A DNA stretch of 64,000 nt. It comes from Caballeronia sp. GAFFF1 (GTDB taxonomy: Bacteria; Pseudomonadota; Gammaproteobacteria; Burkholderiales; Burkholderiaceae). Numbering within the stretch: the first letter of the stretch is position 1; the number at the start of each line of letters is the position of its first letter. This document shows positions 52,549 through 60,981 of the stretch, in pieces. The notes beneath the pieces are model-generated. The model was given only the letters and a program-made list of their open reading frames with translations. It did not search any database and had not been told where the DNA came from. The stretch is from NCBI RefSeq assembly GCF_023630705.1, contig NZ_JALQEM010000030.1, positions 93,360 to 157,359 of the forward strand. Reading direction: 5' to 3'. Both the position numbers and the translations under genes were made by a program.

Positions 52549-53610
52549 TCAACCCGCGGGATGCGAGGCGTCCGTGGCACTGGCCTGCACGCGCTCGGCG
52601 AGCTTGGCGTCGTAGCTCGAATGGATGTGCGTGCGCTTTTTGTCCGGATACGCGTACGCATAGGCACGGCGCAACGCGAGCGACGCTTCGTGAAAGCCCG
52701 AGAGAATCAGCTTCTGCTTGTTCGGATAGTTAGCGATATCGCCGACCGCGAAAATGCCCGGCCGCGACGATTCGTAGTTCGACGTATCGACTTCGATGCG
52801 CCCGCCGCGCACATCGAGATTCCAGCCGGCGATCGGCCCGAGATCCGCGACGAGTCCATACAGCACGACGAGCTTGTCCGCCGCGATATCCGTCGTGCCC
52901 TCGACGTGCTTGATGCGCACGCCGCGCAGCGCGCCATCGGGCGCATCGAGCGAATCGATCATGCCGACGACGAAGCTCATCTCGCCCGCCTCGACCTTCG
53001 CCTTCATCGCCGCGACGGAGGCCGCCGCCGCCGAAAAGCCGTTGCGCCGATGCACGAGCGTGAGCTTGCGCGCGACGCTGGCGAGCGCGTTCGCCCAATC
53101 CAGCGCCGAATCGCCGCCGCCCGCAATCACGACCTCCCGGTCCTGAAAATCCGCGATGCGCGCGACGCTATAGAGCACGTCGCGTCCTTCGAGCGCCGCC
53201 GCTTCGGGCAATTGCAAACGCTGCGGCACGAACGCGCCGTTGCCCGCCGCGATCAGAATGGCGGCCACATCGAAAGTCATGCCCTGTTCCGTGCGCACCG
53301 TCCAGCGTTGGTCCTCGCGCTGCTCGACGGACTGCACGCGCTGATCCAGATGAATGGGCACGTCGAACGGGCGAATCTGCGTGAGGAGCCGGTCGACCAG
53401 ATCTCGCGCGGTGCACGAGGGAATCGCGGGGATGTCGTAGATCGGCTTGTCGGGATACAGCTCGATGCATTGGCCGCCGATGCGCCCGAGCGCATCCACG
53501 ATATGACACGAGAGCCCGAGGACGCCCGCCTCGAACGCGGCGAAAAGGCCCACGGGCCCGGCGCCGATGATCAATACATCCGTCTGAATGGGACTGCTCG
53601 ATGCGTTCAT
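52549..53610 (-). CDS. Ferredoxin/flavodoxin-NADP reductase, type 2
   Basis: A protein of 353 residues from ATG 53610. It has a thioredoxin-reductase-like fold with the FAD site GAGPVG near residue 15 and an NADP site GGGDSALDWA near residue 168, but it lacks the redox CxxC pair. That and GIFAVGDIANYPNKQKLILSGFHEA mark the YumC-type ferredoxin-NADP reductases. It supplies reduced ferredoxin or flavodoxin in the cytosol. Confidence 0.88.
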   Translation of the reverse strand: MNASSSPIQTDVLIIGAGPVGLFAAFEAGVLGLSCHIVDALGRIGGQCIELYPDKPIYDIPAIPSCTARDLVDRLLTQIRPFDVPIHLDQRVQSVEQREDQRWTVRTEQGMTFDVAAILIAAGNGAFVPQRLQLPEAAALEGRDVLYSVARIADFQDREVVIAGGGDSALDWANALASVARKLTLVHRRNGFSAAAASVAAMKAKVEAGEMSFVVGMIDSLDAPDGALRGVRIKHVEGTTDIAADKLVVLYGLVADLGPIAGWNLDVRGGRIEVDTSNYESSRPGIFAVGDIANYPNKQKLILSGFHEASLALRRAYAYAYPDKKRTHIHSSYDAKLAERVQASATDASHPAG

Positions 53611-53732
53611 GTAGTCGTCTTCCGTTGTGCCGGCTCTCCTGCTATGCCAGCATTCAACGGTCCACGATACAGAAAGCATCCGGGCGCGGCAACGAAGCCC
53701 CTGCGCTCAGGGCGGCGATTCCGCGCTGCGGC

Positions 53733-54536
53733 CTACTGCTTCTTCAACTCGCGCGCGTAGTAGGCGGATGCGGCATCGATCTCCTCCGGCGTCATGTTGC
53801 GCGCGACGTTGCGCATGACTTCGTTGATGTCGTTCGTGCGCGTGCCTTTGGCGAACGCGATCAGTTGCGCCTTCGTGTACGCCGCCGGCAAGCCGTCGAT
53901 CCACGGACTGCCCGCCTTGTTGTCGATACCGCCGTGACACGCCGCGCACGGCGCGACATTGCGCATCGGCGCGCCATGCGAGACGATGCCCGGCGCGAGC
54001 GAATCGCTGACCTTGCGCTGCGCGGGCGGCCTCGGCAGGCTCGCATAGTAGGCGGCGAGGTCGCGCATGTCCTGATCGCTGAGGTTCGCGGCCATCGGCG
54101 ACATCACGGCATTGGTGCGCGCGCCCGTCTGGAAATCCATCAACTGCTTGTAGATGACCGACGCATACTGCCCCGCCAGATTCGGCGAATTCGCTTCGCT
54201 CATGCCGCGTTCGCCGTGACACATCGTGCAGCGCAAGGCGAGCGTCGCGCCGCGCCCGATGGAGTTCGCGCTCGCGTGCGCGAGCATTTGCGGCGTGACT
54301 TCGACGGCGGACAGCCTGATTGTCGGCTGGACGGTCGTGTCACCGCTGTGCCACACGCGCGGCACGCCCGCCGCGCTGCAGATGGCGTTCCACACGCCGG
54401 TGAACGAGGCGTCGCGCTGCGCGGACGGCAGCCACACGAAGCCGATCAGCGCCGACACTGCCGCGACGCCGACCGTACCGATCACGCTGGTCGAGAACCA
54501 GCGATTGCGGAAGGTGAAGAGACGTTCGTCGCTCAT
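53733..54536 (-). CDS. Dihaem cytochrome c of the oxidase operon
   Basis: A protein of 267 residues from ATG 54536, overlapping the oxidase subunit I stop (ATGA). One N-terminal membrane anchor (about 15-37) precedes two class I cytochrome c domains with CTMCHG and CAACHG. Each has a plausible distal Met (NAVMSPMAANL, and NVARNMTPEEI). It probably feeds electrons to the oxidase at the periplasmic face. Last gene of the operon. Confidence 0.85.
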   Translation of the reverse strand: MSDERLFTFRNRWFSTSVIGTVGVAAVSALIGFVWLPSAQRDASFTGVWNAICSAAGVPRVWHSGDTTVQPTIRLSAVEVTPQMLAHASANSIGRGATLALRCTMCHGERGMSEANSPNLAGQYASVIYKQLMDFQTGARTNAVMSPMAANLSDQDMRDLAAYYASLPRPPAQRKVSDSLAPGIVSHGAPMRNVAPCAACHGGIDNKAGSPWIDGLPAAYTKAQLIAFAKGTRTNDINEVMRNVARNMTPEEIDAASAYYARELKKQ

Positions 54537-56158
54537 CGCTGCGCTCCGATGGGAACGGCCGGCACCGACGTATCGGAGCGCGCCACGAGTTGCGCGATCG
54601 GATAGCCGTAGTTGACGAGCGTGAGGCCGATCATCAGCGCGAGCCACAGTCCGAAGCTGTTCAGCGCGACCGGAACGGTGCGCGGTTCGTGCACCGCGCG
54701 GCTGAAGCGGAACTCTTCGACGCTCACGCGCGGCGCGCCGTGCGCCCGTATCAGTACGACGAAGAACAGAATGGCGGACACGACCAGAATGAACCCGCCG
54801 ATGGTCGATGTCACGACAGAGGCCGCCTGCGCCGCGATTTGCGGATCGCTGTAATCGTAGAACGCCATGCGTCGCGGCATGCCGAGCACGCCGACGTAAT
54901 GCCACGGGAACGTCAGCACGATCATGCCGATGAACCACAGCCACAACTGCCAGCGCATGAGTTTCACGTCACGCAGCGCGCGCCCCGTGAGATGCGGCCA
55001 CAGGTCATAAGCGATCGCAAAGTACATGATGACGATTGCGCCCGCGAAAATGAGGTGGAAATGGCCGGTGACCCATTGCGTATTGTGGACAGTCGAATCC
55101 AGCTGATAGCTCATGTTGATGATGCCGCCCGCCCCACCGAAGCCCAGCATCACGAATGAAAACGCGACGGCGAGCATCATCGGGTTGTCCCACGGCAGCG
55201 CGCGAATCCAGCCGAGCGCGCCGCGGCCGCCGCGCAGCCGCGCCGCGATTTCCACCGACGCGCAGATGGTGAACACGGTCAGAAGCGTCGGCACGGCGAC
55301 GAGCGCGGTGAACACCGAATGCATGAACTTGAAGCCCGAACCCACTTGCGGGTCGGCGAACAGATGGTGAATGCCGATCGGCATCGACACGACGAGAAAC
55401 AGGATGAACGAGATGCGCGCCATCGCGTCGCTGTACAGGCGCCCGCCGATGGCGCGCGGGATGATCGTGTAATACGCGATGTACGCGGGCATCAGCCAGA
55501 AGTAGACGATGGCGTGCAGCGTCCACGAGAAGAAGACGCGGGCAAGACCGGCGTCGATGGTGCTCTTCCAGCCGATGGCTACCGGCAGGATCATGAACAG
55601 CACTTCGATGGCTGCGCCCACTGCCGTCCAGCCCCACAGATACGCGCCCGCGACCGTCGCGAACATCGGCAGCGGCACGGTCTTGCCGGGATTGTCGCGC
55701 TTCCACGCGTGCAGATTCACCGACATCAGCGCGACCCAGATCCACGATCCGACTACCACCAGCACCACGCCGAGATAGTAGAACGCGTTGCCGATCATCG
55801 GCGGATAGAAGGTGTAGAGCACGGAGGCCAGGCCCATCGCGACCGGGATCATCGCCATGACGGAGCCGACCGCGACGAGCCAGAAGCCGAGCCACGCCCA
55901 GCGCACGCCCACGAGCGCGCGCTTGAGCGCAAGCTCGCTCACCGCGTAGCCGAAGCCCATCGCGATGAGCGTCGGGAACACGTAGCCCATCGCAGAGCCG
56001 TGCGCCGTCACCGAACGGTAATAGATCTCGGGATTTTGCAACCCGATGAACAGCGGACTGCGCGCGAACATCTGCCAGGCGCCGAGCAACAGCGCGACGC
56101 CGAAGGCCGCGAACGCAAGCCAGAAGTGCGCGAGGATAAGGCGCTTGCTATTTAACAC
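54533..56158 (-). CDS. Haem-copper oxidase subunit I, ba3-like (type B)
   Basis: A protein of 541 residues with about 13 membrane helices. Ligands seen: low-spin haem His in SVTAHGSAMG (H53); CuB His and cross-linked Tyr in WTLHAIVYFW; the His pair in GIHHLFADP; and haem His residues in TGHFHLIF. The D-channel Asn motif of A-type enzymes is absent, so it belongs to the B (ba3) type. It reduces oxygen to water and pumps protons in the inner membrane. Its start overlaps the subunit II gene by 11 bases. Confidence 0.9.
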   Translation of the reverse strand: MLNSKRLILAHFWLAFAAFGVALLLGAWQMFARSPLFIGLQNPEIYYRSVTAHGSAMGYVFPTLIAMGFGYAVSELALKRALVGVRWAWLGFWLVAVGSVMAMIPVAMGLASVLYTFYPPMIGNAFYYLGVVLVVVGSWIWVALMSVNLHAWKRDNPGKTVPLPMFATVAGAYLWGWTAVGAAIEVLFMILPVAIGWKSTIDAGLARVFFSWTLHAIVYFWLMPAYIAYYTIIPRAIGGRLYSDAMARISFILFLVVSMPIGIHHLFADPQVGSGFKFMHSVFTALVAVPTLLTVFTICASVEIAARLRGGRGALGWIRALPWDNPMMLAVAFSFVMLGFGGAGGIINMSYQLDSTVHNTQWVTGHFHLIFAGAIVIMYFAIAYDLWPHLTGRALRDVKLMRWQLWLWFIGMIVLTFPWHYVGVLGMPRRMAFYDYSDPQIAAQAASVVTSTIGGFILVVSAILFFVVLIRAHGAPRVSVEEFRFSRAVHEPRTVPVALNSFGLWLALMIGLTLVNYGYPIAQLVARSDTSVPAVPIGAQR

Positions 56159-56714
56159 AGGACAGTCTCCGCGAATGGGCCGGCAGCTTGTCGGCCATCT
56201 GCATGAATTCGGCGCGATCGATCACCTTCACATGCGCCCACATGCCGTGATGCCCGACGCCGCAGAACTCGTGGCAGGGCATCAGATGGTCGCCCGGTTC
56301 ATCGAACGTGGTCTTGAAGGTCGAGACATAGCCCGGCTCCAGCATCGAGTTGATGTTGGTCTTCGTGATCAGAAAGCCGTGCACGACATCCGAACTCGTC
56401 GCGCGGAACGTGACCGGCACGCCTGCCGGCACGAGCAGGCATTGCGGCGTGAACGAGTACTGCTGCGCGACGACGCGCACCGTCACCGAGCCGTCGGCCT
56501 CGGGCGCCGTGCCGAGATTACTTTCGACGAATTCGCCGGACACGTGCAGCGTTTCGGGCCGTACCGTCTCGACGCGCGAGGGCGGCATCATCGCCCAGTG
56601 CAGGCCGGTGTAGACCACCATCGCGACCAGCACGGCGACGATGGCGAGCACGAGCATCGCCCAGCGTTTCTCGACGCGCTCCGCGACTTCATGTGAACCT
56701 GGATGAATGGCCAT
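56148..56714 (-). CDS. Haem-copper oxidase subunit II (CuA)
   Basis: A protein of 188 residues. One membrane helix (about 18-40) anchors a cupredoxin domain. The CuA ligands are H112 (SDVVHGF) and C147, E149, C151, H155 and M158 in MPCHEFCGVGHHGMW. It takes electrons from cytochrome c and passes them to subunit I. Single-helix subunits II are typical of ba3-type oxidases. Confidence 0.9.
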   Translation of the reverse strand: MAIHPGSHEVAERVEKRWAMLVLAIVAVLVAMVVYTGLHWAMMPPSRVETVRPETLHVSGEFVESNLGTAPEADGSVTVRVVAQQYSFTPQCLLVPAGVPVTFRATSSDVVHGFLITKTNINSMLEPGYVSTFKTTFDEPGDHLMPCHEFCGVGHHGMWAHVKVIDRAEFMQMADKLPAHSRRLSCVK

Positions 56715-56755
56715 ATATCGCTGCTGAATGGGTCAATGAGTAGTGGATCAATGAG

Positions 56756-56914
56756 TCACTGGATCACGCCGCGAGGCAGGAATACGTCAAAGTAAAAGAC
56801 AAACCAGATGCCGATGACAATGGCCGTCGCGATGCCCGCGAGCGCCAGCGCACCGCCCGGCCCGCTGCGCACGATTTCGTCGAGTCTGGCGTCTTCGTTC
56901 GGATCGTCGTTCAT
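56756..56914 (-). CDS. Small single-helix oxidase subunit (IIa-like)
   Basis: A protein of 52 residues from ATG 56914 to TGA 56756-56758. A polar acidic N-terminus (MNDDPNEDARLDEIVRSG) precedes one membrane helix (about 22-43, ALAGIATAIVIGIWFVFYF) and a short tail ending RGVIQ. It lies 41 bases before subunit II and 13 bases after the trihaem cytochrome gene on the same strand, the place and form of the small subunit of ba3-type oxidases. It is easily missed because of its length. Confidence 0.75.
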   Translation of the reverse strand: MNDDPNEDARLDEIVRSGPGGALALAGIATAIVIGIWFVFYFDVFLPRGVIQ

Positions 56915-56927
56915 GGTCGTGTCGAGA

Positions 56928-58196
56928 CTAGTAAAGGGGCGCCGAGCGCAGTTCGTTGACTTCCTTCACGGAGACCGGCGTGCCGTTATTGCCCCACGTC
57001 GTGCGGATATACGTGACCACGGCCGCTACCTCCACGTCCGACAGCGATTGCGCGAACGGCGGCATGCCATAAGGCTTCGGATTCTTGAACGTGCCGGGCG
57101 GATAGCCGCCGTTGAGCACCATGCGAATAGGGTTGACCGCGGAACTCATCACGATCGACTGGTTGTTCGCGAGCGGCGGAAAATGCGGCGGCTTGCCCTG
57201 ACCTTGCGCGGCGTGACACACGGCGCATTGCGCGTCGTAGATCTTCTTGCCGAGCGGCGAGAGACTCGTCCGCTGCTCGACCACGGCCTGAGTCGGCGGC
57301 TCCGACTTGTCGCCGGTGCGCGCGGGCAGCGCCTTGAGATAGACGGCCATCGCGCGCACGTCGTCTTCGCTCAGATACTGCAAGCTGTCGTAGACGACTT
57401 CGGCCATCGGGCCGTACACCGCGCCGCGGTCGGAGACGCCCGCGTGCAGCAAGCCGACGATGTCGTCCATGCCCCAGTTGCCGAGGCCCGCTTCCTTGTT
57501 CGACGTGAGCGACGGCGCGTACCAGTTCTGAATCGGAATGAGGCCGCCCTCGAACGCCTTCGAGCTGACGTTGCCGCCGAGCGCGTTGATCGCGGTATGG
57601 CACATCGAGCAATGCCCGAGACCTTCGACCAGATACGCGCCGCGATTCCATTCGACGGACTGCTTCGGGTCGGGCTGATACTCGCCCTGCCTGAAGAACA
57701 GCGACCGCCAGCCGATCAGGAGCTCGCGCCGGTTAAACGGGAAACGCAACTCGTGCTGACGGTTCGGCTGATGCACGGGCGGCGTGGACATCAGGAATGC
57801 GTAGATGGCATCCGAATCGGCGCGCGTGACTTTCGTATAGGACGCGAAAGGCATGGCCGGATAGAGCAGCGAGCCGTCGCGCGAGCGGCCCGTGTGCATC
57901 ATGTTGTAGAACTCGTCGGCGGTCCAGGAACCCAGGCCCGTCTCCTTGTCCGAGGAGATATTCGGCGTGTAGAGCGTGCCGAACGGCGTGTCCATGGGAC
58001 GCCCGCCGCCGAAGGTCTTGCCCGCCGGCAACGTATGACACGCGATGCAATCGCCCGCGCGAGCCAGATACTCGCCGCGCTTGACCGTGTCGGCATCGGA
58101 GGTCTTCCCCTGCGCCAGCGCGTTGCCGGACGGCACGGCGCACGCCGCGAAGAAGACCGCTACGGCAAGCGCCCCAAGTTGTCTGAAACGAAGCAC
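56928..58196 (-). CDS. Trihaem cytochrome c (AdhB-like)
   Basis: A protein of 422 residues. A signal peptide ends near ALAQG (residue 29). Three CxxCH haem sites are visible: CIACHT, CSMCHT and CAVCHA, each followed by a likely Met ligand (YPAMPF, YGPMAE, YGMPPF). This is the architecture of the cytochrome subunits of membrane alcohol, gluconate and aldehyde dehydrogenases. No dehydrogenase subunit lies beside it, so here it probably carries electrons to the oxidase encoded downstream. Confidence 0.88.
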   Translation of the reverse strand: MLRFRQLGALAVAVFFAACAVPSGNALAQGKTSDADTVKRGEYLARAGDCIACHTLPAGKTFGGGRPMDTPFGTLYTPNISSDKETGLGSWTADEFYNMMHTGRSRDGSLLYPAMPFASYTKVTRADSDAIYAFLMSTPPVHQPNRQHELRFPFNRRELLIGWRSLFFRQGEYQPDPKQSVEWNRGAYLVEGLGHCSMCHTAINALGGNVSSKAFEGGLIPIQNWYAPSLTSNKEAGLGNWGMDDIVGLLHAGVSDRGAVYGPMAEVVYDSLQYLSEDDVRAMAVYLKALPARTGDKSEPPTQAVVEQRTSLSPLGKKIYDAQCAVCHAAQGQGKPPHFPPLANNQSIVMSSAVNPIRMVLNGGYPPGTFKNPKPYGMPPFAQSLSDVEVAAVVTYIRTTWGNNGTPVSVKEVNELRSAPLY

Positions 58197-58207
58197 GTCG
58201 GCCCTCT

Positions 58208-58930
58208 CTAGTGTTGGACGCTACCGCACGCGAGCGGCATCTTCAGCGAGCCGGCGGCGACGGGCGTCGGATTGGCCGGCGCGGGCAGCGAAGCCAGATA
58301 GGCAGAGATTGCGGTGATGTCCCGCTCGCTCAGAAGCTGGGCGACCTGCCGCATGCAGTCCGGCGCGACAGTCGAGCGCGTGCCGTAGCGCCAGGCGCCG
58401 AGCTGCGCGCTGATGTAGTCGGCATGCAGGCCGAGCAGCCCGGGGATCGCCGGCTCCATGCCGGTCATCGACGCCCCGTGACAACTGACGCACGCCGGCA
58501 CCTTGCCCGAGGCATCGCCCTTCATGACGAGCGTCTTGCCGAGATCGAGCGTCTTTGCATCGACGGTGACGGCGGACGGGGGCGGGAACGGCGGGCGCTC
58601 GGCGGCGAAATAATCGGCGATCTGTTTCAGATACGCGTCGGGCAAGTACGCAAGCAGGTAGTTCATCGGCGGATACTTGCGCCGGCCGTCGCGAAACGCG
58701 AGCAATTGGTTGTACAGATAACCGGCGGGCTTCCCGGAGAGGCGCGGAAAGTAATCGTTGTCCGTGCCCTCGCCGTGCGCGCCGTGGCACGCGGCGCAAC
58801 CCATGACGCGCGCCTGCATGGTGTCGGGCGCGCGCTCGGGAGGCGCGTCCGCGGCGCACGCCTCGAAGCCGCAAAACGTGAAGAGCGCCGAAATCAGCAA
58901 CAAGGCGCTGCGCTGAGCCACGTTTCCCAC
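58208..58930 (-). CDS. Dihaem cytochrome c4-like protein
   Basis: A protein of 240 residues. A signal peptide ends near EACAADA (residue 27). Two cytochrome c domains have CAACHG and CVSCHG with candidate distal Met residues (YPPMNYL and a later Met). The layout matches cytochrome c4, a periplasmic electron carrier. It is the first gene of the six-gene oxidase operon (gap of 11 bases to the next gene). Confidence 0.85.
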   Translation of the reverse strand: MGNVAQRSALLLISALFTFCGFEACAADAPPERAPDTMQARVMGCAACHGAHGEGTDNDYFPRLSGKPAGYLYNQLLAFRDGRRKYPPMNYLLAYLPDAYLKQIADYFAAERPPFPPPSAVTVDAKTLDLGKTLVMKGDASGKVPACVSCHGASMTGMEPAIPGLLGLHADYISAQLGAWRYGTRSTVAPDCMRQVAQLLSERDITAISAYLASLPAPANPTPVAAGSLKMPLACGSVQH

Positions 58931-59272
58931 GTATCCCCCGTTTCAGGTTGCCGTTTTCGTTTGGACGCGCGGCCGGTCGCATGCAACGGATTCCATGCAA
59001 TGGACACGGCGACGCTCTTCTTCAAAGCTGAAGGTCTTGCCGGTGGCGGGCTGCGCTTGGCTCTTCAGATGGTAGGAGACACGCTTCGTTTTCTCCAGCC
59101 CTCAGATTGTCTCAATACATGCGATCGCTGCGCGTGACAAGACAACGCAAAACTTTGCGTTCGGTCAAAGACGCGCATTATTTCGAGATGCTCAATCGAG
59201 CGGTGGACGGTCTCTGTGGTGCTTGAAGATTGACTCTGCGGAGATCGTGGTTTTTTTCGAGATTCGGAATCT
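58931..59272. other. Intergenic region between the oxidase operon and norR
   Basis: These 342 bases must hold the promoter of the oxidase operon on the minus strand and the end of norR transcription. I see no canonical terminator, no FNR-like TTGAT-N4-ATCAA site and no RNA gene. Confidence 0.4.
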
Positions 59273-60817
59273 CTATTTGAGCCCGAGGCGTCGCGCAAGC
59301 CGGTTCAGGTTCGCGCGGTCGATGCCCAACTCGCGCGCCGTCGATGCCCAGTTCTGCTGGTTGCGCGCGAGCGCATCCAGAACCAGCGTGCGCTCGTATG
59401 CCGTGACCGCTTCGCGCAAGCCGACAGCAGCGGGCGCATCGGATGCGGGCGGCGCGGGCGGCGCGACGCTCGCCGTATCGCCGATGCCGAAGTCCGCGGC
59501 GGTCAGCGTCAGGATGCGAGGGCGTTCGCGATGCCCCGCGAGCGCCTTCAACGCGCTTCGCCCGATGAGGTGCTCCAGTTCGCGCACGTTGCCTGGCCAA
59601 CGGTAGGCAAGCAAGGCGGCCTGCGCATCGGCGGAGAGCCGCAGGCCCGAGAGGCCGAGCCGCGACCGGTTCTCCTCCAGAAAGTAGCCTGCGAGCAGCA
59701 AAATATCGCGGCCACGCTCGCGCAGCGGCGGCACGACGAGCGGATACACCGACAAGCGGTGATACAGGTCCGCGCGGAAACGCCCGCCGCGCACTTCTTC
59801 GGCCAGATCGCGGTTCGTTGCAGCAATCAGCCGCACATCCACGCGATGCTCGCTGTCCGAGCCGATGCGCTGCAACTGGCCGTTCTGTAACACGCGCAGC
59901 AGCTTGGCCTGCACGCCAAGCGGCAGTTCGCCGACTTCATCGAGGAAGAGCGTGCCGCCGTCGGCCAGTTCGAACTTGCCGCGCCGGTCCGACGACGCCC
60001 CCGAGAACGCGCCGCGCACATGTCCGAAGAGTTCGCTTTCGACGAGCGTATCCGGCAGCGCCGCGCAGTTGAGGCTCACGAGCGGCCTGTCGGCGCGCGG
60101 CGAACGCGCATGAATCTCCGAGGCGACCAGTTCCTTGCCGACGCCGGTTTCGCCGGTAATCAGCACGGTCAGGTCGCTCGACGCCACGATGCCGATTTCT
60201 TCCAGCAAATGCTTCTGCGGCGCGCTGCTGCCGATCATCTCGCGGCGGCGCGGGCCGCTCGCCTGCCGGTACACCTCGGCGCGCTGGCGTTCCGCCTCGC
60301 CCGTGCGCGCTAGTCGATCGATACGTTCAGCGACGCTCACCGTCGCCGCCGTGAGACTCAGAAATGCCTGTAGCGAAGCCATGTCGATGCCGTCGAAACG
60401 CGCGGGGTCGAGCGCATCGAGCGTCAGCACGCCCCACGGACGTCCGCCGATGAAAAGCGGACTGCCGAGGCAATCGTGCACTTCGAGGTGTGCGCCCGCG
60501 TGCTTGACGAGGCCGTCGTAGGGATCGGGGAGACTCGAATGCGCGGGAAAGCGCGTCGGCTCCGGGCGCGCCAGAATGCGCGCGAACCGCGGATGGTCGC
60601 GCACGAGAAAGCGTCGGCCGAGCGTATCGCTCGACAGACCGTCGATGGCGAGCGGCACCAGCGTTTCGCCATCGAGCCGCAACAGCGCAGCGGCGTCGCT
60701 CGGGAAAAGCGCGCGCAGCGTGCTTAACAGCCGGCGGTAGCGCTCGCTTTCCGGGATGTCTTGCGACAGGTCTTCGATCAGCGGCACAAGGGCGTCCAGG
60801 ACGACGCGTGAAGTCAT
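59273..60817 (-). CDS. norR: NO-responsive sigma-54 activator NorR
   Basis: A protein of 514 residues from ATG 60817, chosen because it aligns with the start of E. coli NorR; longer starts run through the activator sites. A GAF domain (about 1-170) has LPDPYDGL, where D101 corresponds to the NO-iron ligand. The AAA+ domain has Walker A GETGVGKE (222-229) and Walker B LFLDEV (290-295), and the sigma-54 loop reads GAFSGA (269-274) instead of GAFTGA. A Fis-type helix-turn-helix ends the protein (ASTARELGIDRANLNRLARRLG). It activates the divergent hmp gene when NO binds. Confidence 0.92.
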   Translation of the reverse strand: MTSRVVLDALVPLIEDLSQDIPESERYRRLLSTLRALFPSDAAALLRLDGETLVPLAIDGLSSDTLGRRFLVRDHPRFARILARPEPTRFPAHSSLPDPYDGLVKHAGAHLEVHDCLGSPLFIGGRPWGVLTLDALDPARFDGIDMASLQAFLSLTAATVSVAERIDRLARTGEAERQRAEVYRQASGPRRREMIGSSAPQKHLLEEIGIVASSDLTVLITGETGVGKELVASEIHARSPRADRPLVSLNCAALPDTLVESELFGHVRGAFSGASSDRRGKFELADGGTLFLDEVGELPLGVQAKLLRVLQNGQLQRIGSDSEHRVDVRLIAATNRDLAEEVRGGRFRADLYHRLSVYPLVVPPLRERGRDILLLAGYFLEENRSRLGLSGLRLSADAQAALLAYRWPGNVRELEHLIGRSALKALAGHRERPRILTLTAADFGIGDTASVAPPAPPASDAPAAVGLREAVTAYERTLVLDALARNQQNWASTARELGIDRANLNRLARRLGLK

Positions 60818-60859
60818 CGCGACTACTTCGGCAGTCTTTTGGACTAGAGTCGAATCGAC
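60813..60859. promoter_or_regulatory. Three NorR-type enhancer sites (GT-N7-AC)
   Basis: GTCATCGCGAC (60813-60823), GTCTTTTGGAC (60834-60844) and GTCGAATCGAC (60849-60859) all fit the GT-N7-AC core of NorR sites; the last is a near-perfect dyad. Three sites in a row are the known NorR arrangement. They lie about 70-115 bp upstream of the predicted hmp start and overlap the norR start, which suggests norR autoregulation. Confidence 0.65.
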
Positions 60860-60901
60860 CATAAGGATACGCAAACCATTGAAAATGCGACAATTCTATA
60901 C

Positions 60902-60917
60902 TGGCATAGAAGCTGTA
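60902..60917 (+). promoter_or_regulatory. Candidate sigma-54 element of hmp
   Basis: TGGCATAGAAGCTGTA has a good -24 half (TGGCA), but its -12 half reads TGT where TGC is expected, at the correct 10-base spacing. Predicted start about 60928. Context (NorR sites upstream) supports it; the -12 mismatch lowers confidence. A leader hairpin GCGGAG/CTCCGC lies between it and the ATG. Confidence 0.4.
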
Positions 60918-60981
60918 TAAAGAGACGGCACAACCCCCCTGCGGAGCTTCTTAACTCCGCCCTTGTCACGAGGACTACATC

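Noticed and set aside
51718..53760. 680-residue plus-strand frame across the extensin-like and reductase genes
   Set aside because: It spans two unrelated real genes on the other strand and has no motifs.
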